Origin: Rhodospirillales bacterium
GTDB taxonomy: Bacteria; Pseudomonadota; Alphaproteobacteria; Rhodospirillales; Defluviicoccaceae
DNA length: 25,872 nt
Assembly: GCA_016712375.1 (NCBI GenBank)
Contig: JADJRE010000027.1
Coordinates: 1-25,872 of the forward strand
Direction: 5' to 3'
This document shows positions 23,974 to 25,872 of this stretch, one piece after another (positions within the stretch are counted from its first letter, which is position 1; the number at the start of each line of letters is the position of its first letter). The position numbers were made by a program, and so were the translations under genes. The notes under the pieces were generated by a model. The model was not told the DNA's origin. It did no database searches and was given only the letters and a program-made list of their open reading frames with translations.

Positions 23974-25872
23974 ATGTTCGGCAAGATCACCGAATTCGCC
24001 ATTACTCTGAATAGGATCACCATCCTTGTCCTGATCGGCATACCGATCCTGGGCCTTCTCGTCTTCCTGGATTATCCGCGCCAGGAGGATCCGTCGATCG
24101 AGATCCGTCAGGCGATCGTCACCGCCTCCCTCCCGGGGTTGGACGCCCGGCAGGTCGAGGACCTGATCACCCGCAAGATCGAGGAGAAGATCCGCGAGAT
24201 CGGCGAGGTCGAGGACGTCTGGTCAACCACGAAGGACGGCTCCATCATCCATGCCGAAGTCGCCGACTGGGTCGGCGGGGCCGAAATCCCGGCGGTCTGG
24301 CAGACGCTGCGCAACCACATGAGCGACGTCGCGCCGGAGCTTCCCGCCGGCACCCTCGGGCCGTTTGTCAACGACCGGTTCGGGCTGACGGCCGTTGCTA
24401 CGATCGCGCTGTGGAGTGACGGGTTCTCGTTGGAGGAGATGCGCCGTGTCGCCCGCGACGTTCGGCGCCAACTGGACGGGCTCAGAGGCGTCGAAACCAT
24501 CGAGGTGTTCGGCGTCCAGCCAGAGCGCGTGTTTCTTGACGTTTCCAACGCCCGGCTGGCCAGCCTCGGCATTCAGCCGAACGTCATCGTCGGGGGCATG
24601 ATCGACGCCGAAGGTCGGAACATCATCATCGAGCCATCGGGAACATTTCGTGACGTCGAAGAAATCGAAGAAGTCCTGATCCCGATCCCAGGTACGCAAA
24701 AGACCATCCCATTGAAGGATGTCGTCCAGGTCCGCCGGGATTACGTCGATCCGGCCGAGCGGCCTGTGTTCTACAACGGCCGGCCGGCGATCGTGATCAG
24801 CATTTCGATCCTCGACGGGATCAACGCCGTGGAGTTCGGCGAACGGCTAACGCAACGGCTGAAGGCGATCGAGCAGACCCTGCCAGTCGGCTACGTCCTC
24901 GACTACGCCACCTTCCAGCCGAGTTTGGTGCAACGCGCCGTCAATGGCGCGGTTTAACCACCTCAGCCCCAGACCTTCAACTCGTGCTGGTGGTCGTCAG
25001 TGCTGTTCCTCGGCCTGCGCACGGGGCCGGTCGTCGGCTCCTTTCATCCCCGATGGCGATCTGCTGCGGGCTGGTCGGCATGTCGATCTGGGGTCGAGCC
25101 ACAGAGGATGTCGATCGCGGCGACGATCATCGCGCTCGGCATGATGGTCGACAACGCCATCGTCATCGCCGAAAGCATGCGCAACCGGCTTCAGGCCGGC
25201 GAAGAGCGTAAGGCGGCGGCGATTGCCACCGGCCGGGAACTCGGCCTACCGCTGCTGACCTCGACGCTGACGACCATCCTCGCGTTCATGCCGATCGCCC
25301 TCGCCGAGGGGAGTGCCGGCGAATACACGCTTTCGCTCGGTCAGGTGGTGATCCTGGTGCTGCTGGGCTCTTGGTTCATGTCGCTCTACATGACACCGAC
25401 GATGAGCTACTGGTTCCTCAAAGTGACGCCGCAGCCGGGCACCGCCGGAGGAGGCGAGGCGGCCCTTTTCGATTCCGGCTTCTACCGGACCTATCGGCGA
25501 TTTCTCGAGGCGATCCTGCGCCACCGGCTCGTGTGCCTTTTGGTCGTACTCGCTTTTCTCGCCAGCACCATTTTCGCCACCCGCTGGCTGGCCAACGAAT
25601 TTTTTCCGCCTAACGACCGCAACCAGTTTCTAGTCTACGTCGATCACGCGGCTCGAGGCATCAAACAAAGACCCAGGTGGTGCAGGATATCGGCACCCTG
25701 GATAAGTGAAATCCGTCAGTCCCCGGGGTCACTACGCGGTTGCCTGGCACAGCGGCGGACGGCCGCTTCTTCCTGTCGCTGTGCCGGCCGATCAACCCGA
25801 CCCGCACGTTTCCGTTCATGCTCGTGGAGACCTGGGCGAGCGACCGGGTACCGGCTCTGGTCGAGCGCACCC
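23974..25872 (+). pseudogene. RND efflux permease (AcrB/HAE-like), frameshifted and cut by window end
   Basis: The first 327 residues are intact: helix 1 (ITILVLIGIPILGLLVFL), then the first porter region with RQEDPSIEIRQAIVTASLPG and a DGLRGVETIEVFG block. Breaks occur at about 24945-24960 (a stop after VNGAV), about 25035-25050 and about 25100. The original frame then continues from 25108 with helix 4 GMMVDNAIVIAESM and GRELGLPLLTSTLTTILAFMP. Another break near 25650-25700 precedes a GRFFLSL...VPALVERT block that reaches the edge. VDN replaces the Asp-Asp of AcrB helix 4, as in many HAE-type pumps. It is a proton-driven inner-membrane exporter; the substrate is unknown. The C-terminal half lies outside the window. 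Confidence 0.85.

Overview
This is a GC-rich bacterial segment. Its gene content fits a Gram-negative alphaproteobacterium, perhaps Rhodospirillales-like. The pointers are tripartite RND efflux, several lipoproteins, a zur-znuC-znuB operon, a YjcH/ActP acetate pair and a group III phosphofructokinase. The lineage is inferred from gene content only; there is no rRNA or other marker in the window.

Layout, left to right. (1) 1-1369: an FHA-domain protein followed by a membrane-anchored coiled-coil/VWA protein, probably the end of a larger signalling or assembly operon. (2) 1370-3014: an AT-rich intergenic stretch, then a secreted PQQ-type sugar (sorbosone) dehydrogenase with broken reading frame. 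(3) 3119-8235: phosphofructokinase, NhaA Na+/H+ antiporter and a P2-type cation ATPase, all on the plus strand. (4) 8331-9626: a small secreted protein and a YpfJ-type zinc metallopeptidase. (5) 9683-15070: an acetate/C2 region. yjcH-actP (minus) diverges from an orphan Peripla_BP_6 binding protein plus a SatP-type acetate channel (plus), followed by a convergent isocitrate lyase/PEP-mutase-family lyase. (6) 15199-17431: frame-broken MgtC-like gene, aspartate-semialdehyde dehydrogenase and a 5'-truncated pyridoxal kinase. (7) 17829-20052: zur-znuC-znuB zinc uptake operon with ATGA overlaps and a candidate Zur operator; znuA is not present. (8) 20196-21361: a secreted four-EF-hand protein, a glycine-zipper lipoprotein and a small convergent lipoprotein. 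(9) 21546-25872: a divergent GltS-family carrier, then an RND adaptor and permease that runs off the right edge.

The most striking property of the whole window is the number of single-base frameshifts in otherwise well conserved genes: sugar dehydrogenase, nhaA, actP, mgtC, asd, pdxY, znuB, znuC, the glycine-zipper lipoprotein, the RND adaptor and the RND permease. Protein similarity continues across each break in another frame, and several repairs need only one more G or C in a short run. That favours base-calling or assembly errors over true decay, though pdxY does look genuinely truncated. Functional conclusions for those genes should be read with this in mind.

The best candidates for undescribed biology are the binding-protein/SatP pair opposite yjcH-actP, the FHA/TM-VWA module, and a GltS relative whose two signature motifs have lost their polar residues. 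No CRISPR array, tRNA, rRNA, IS element or phage gene was seen.
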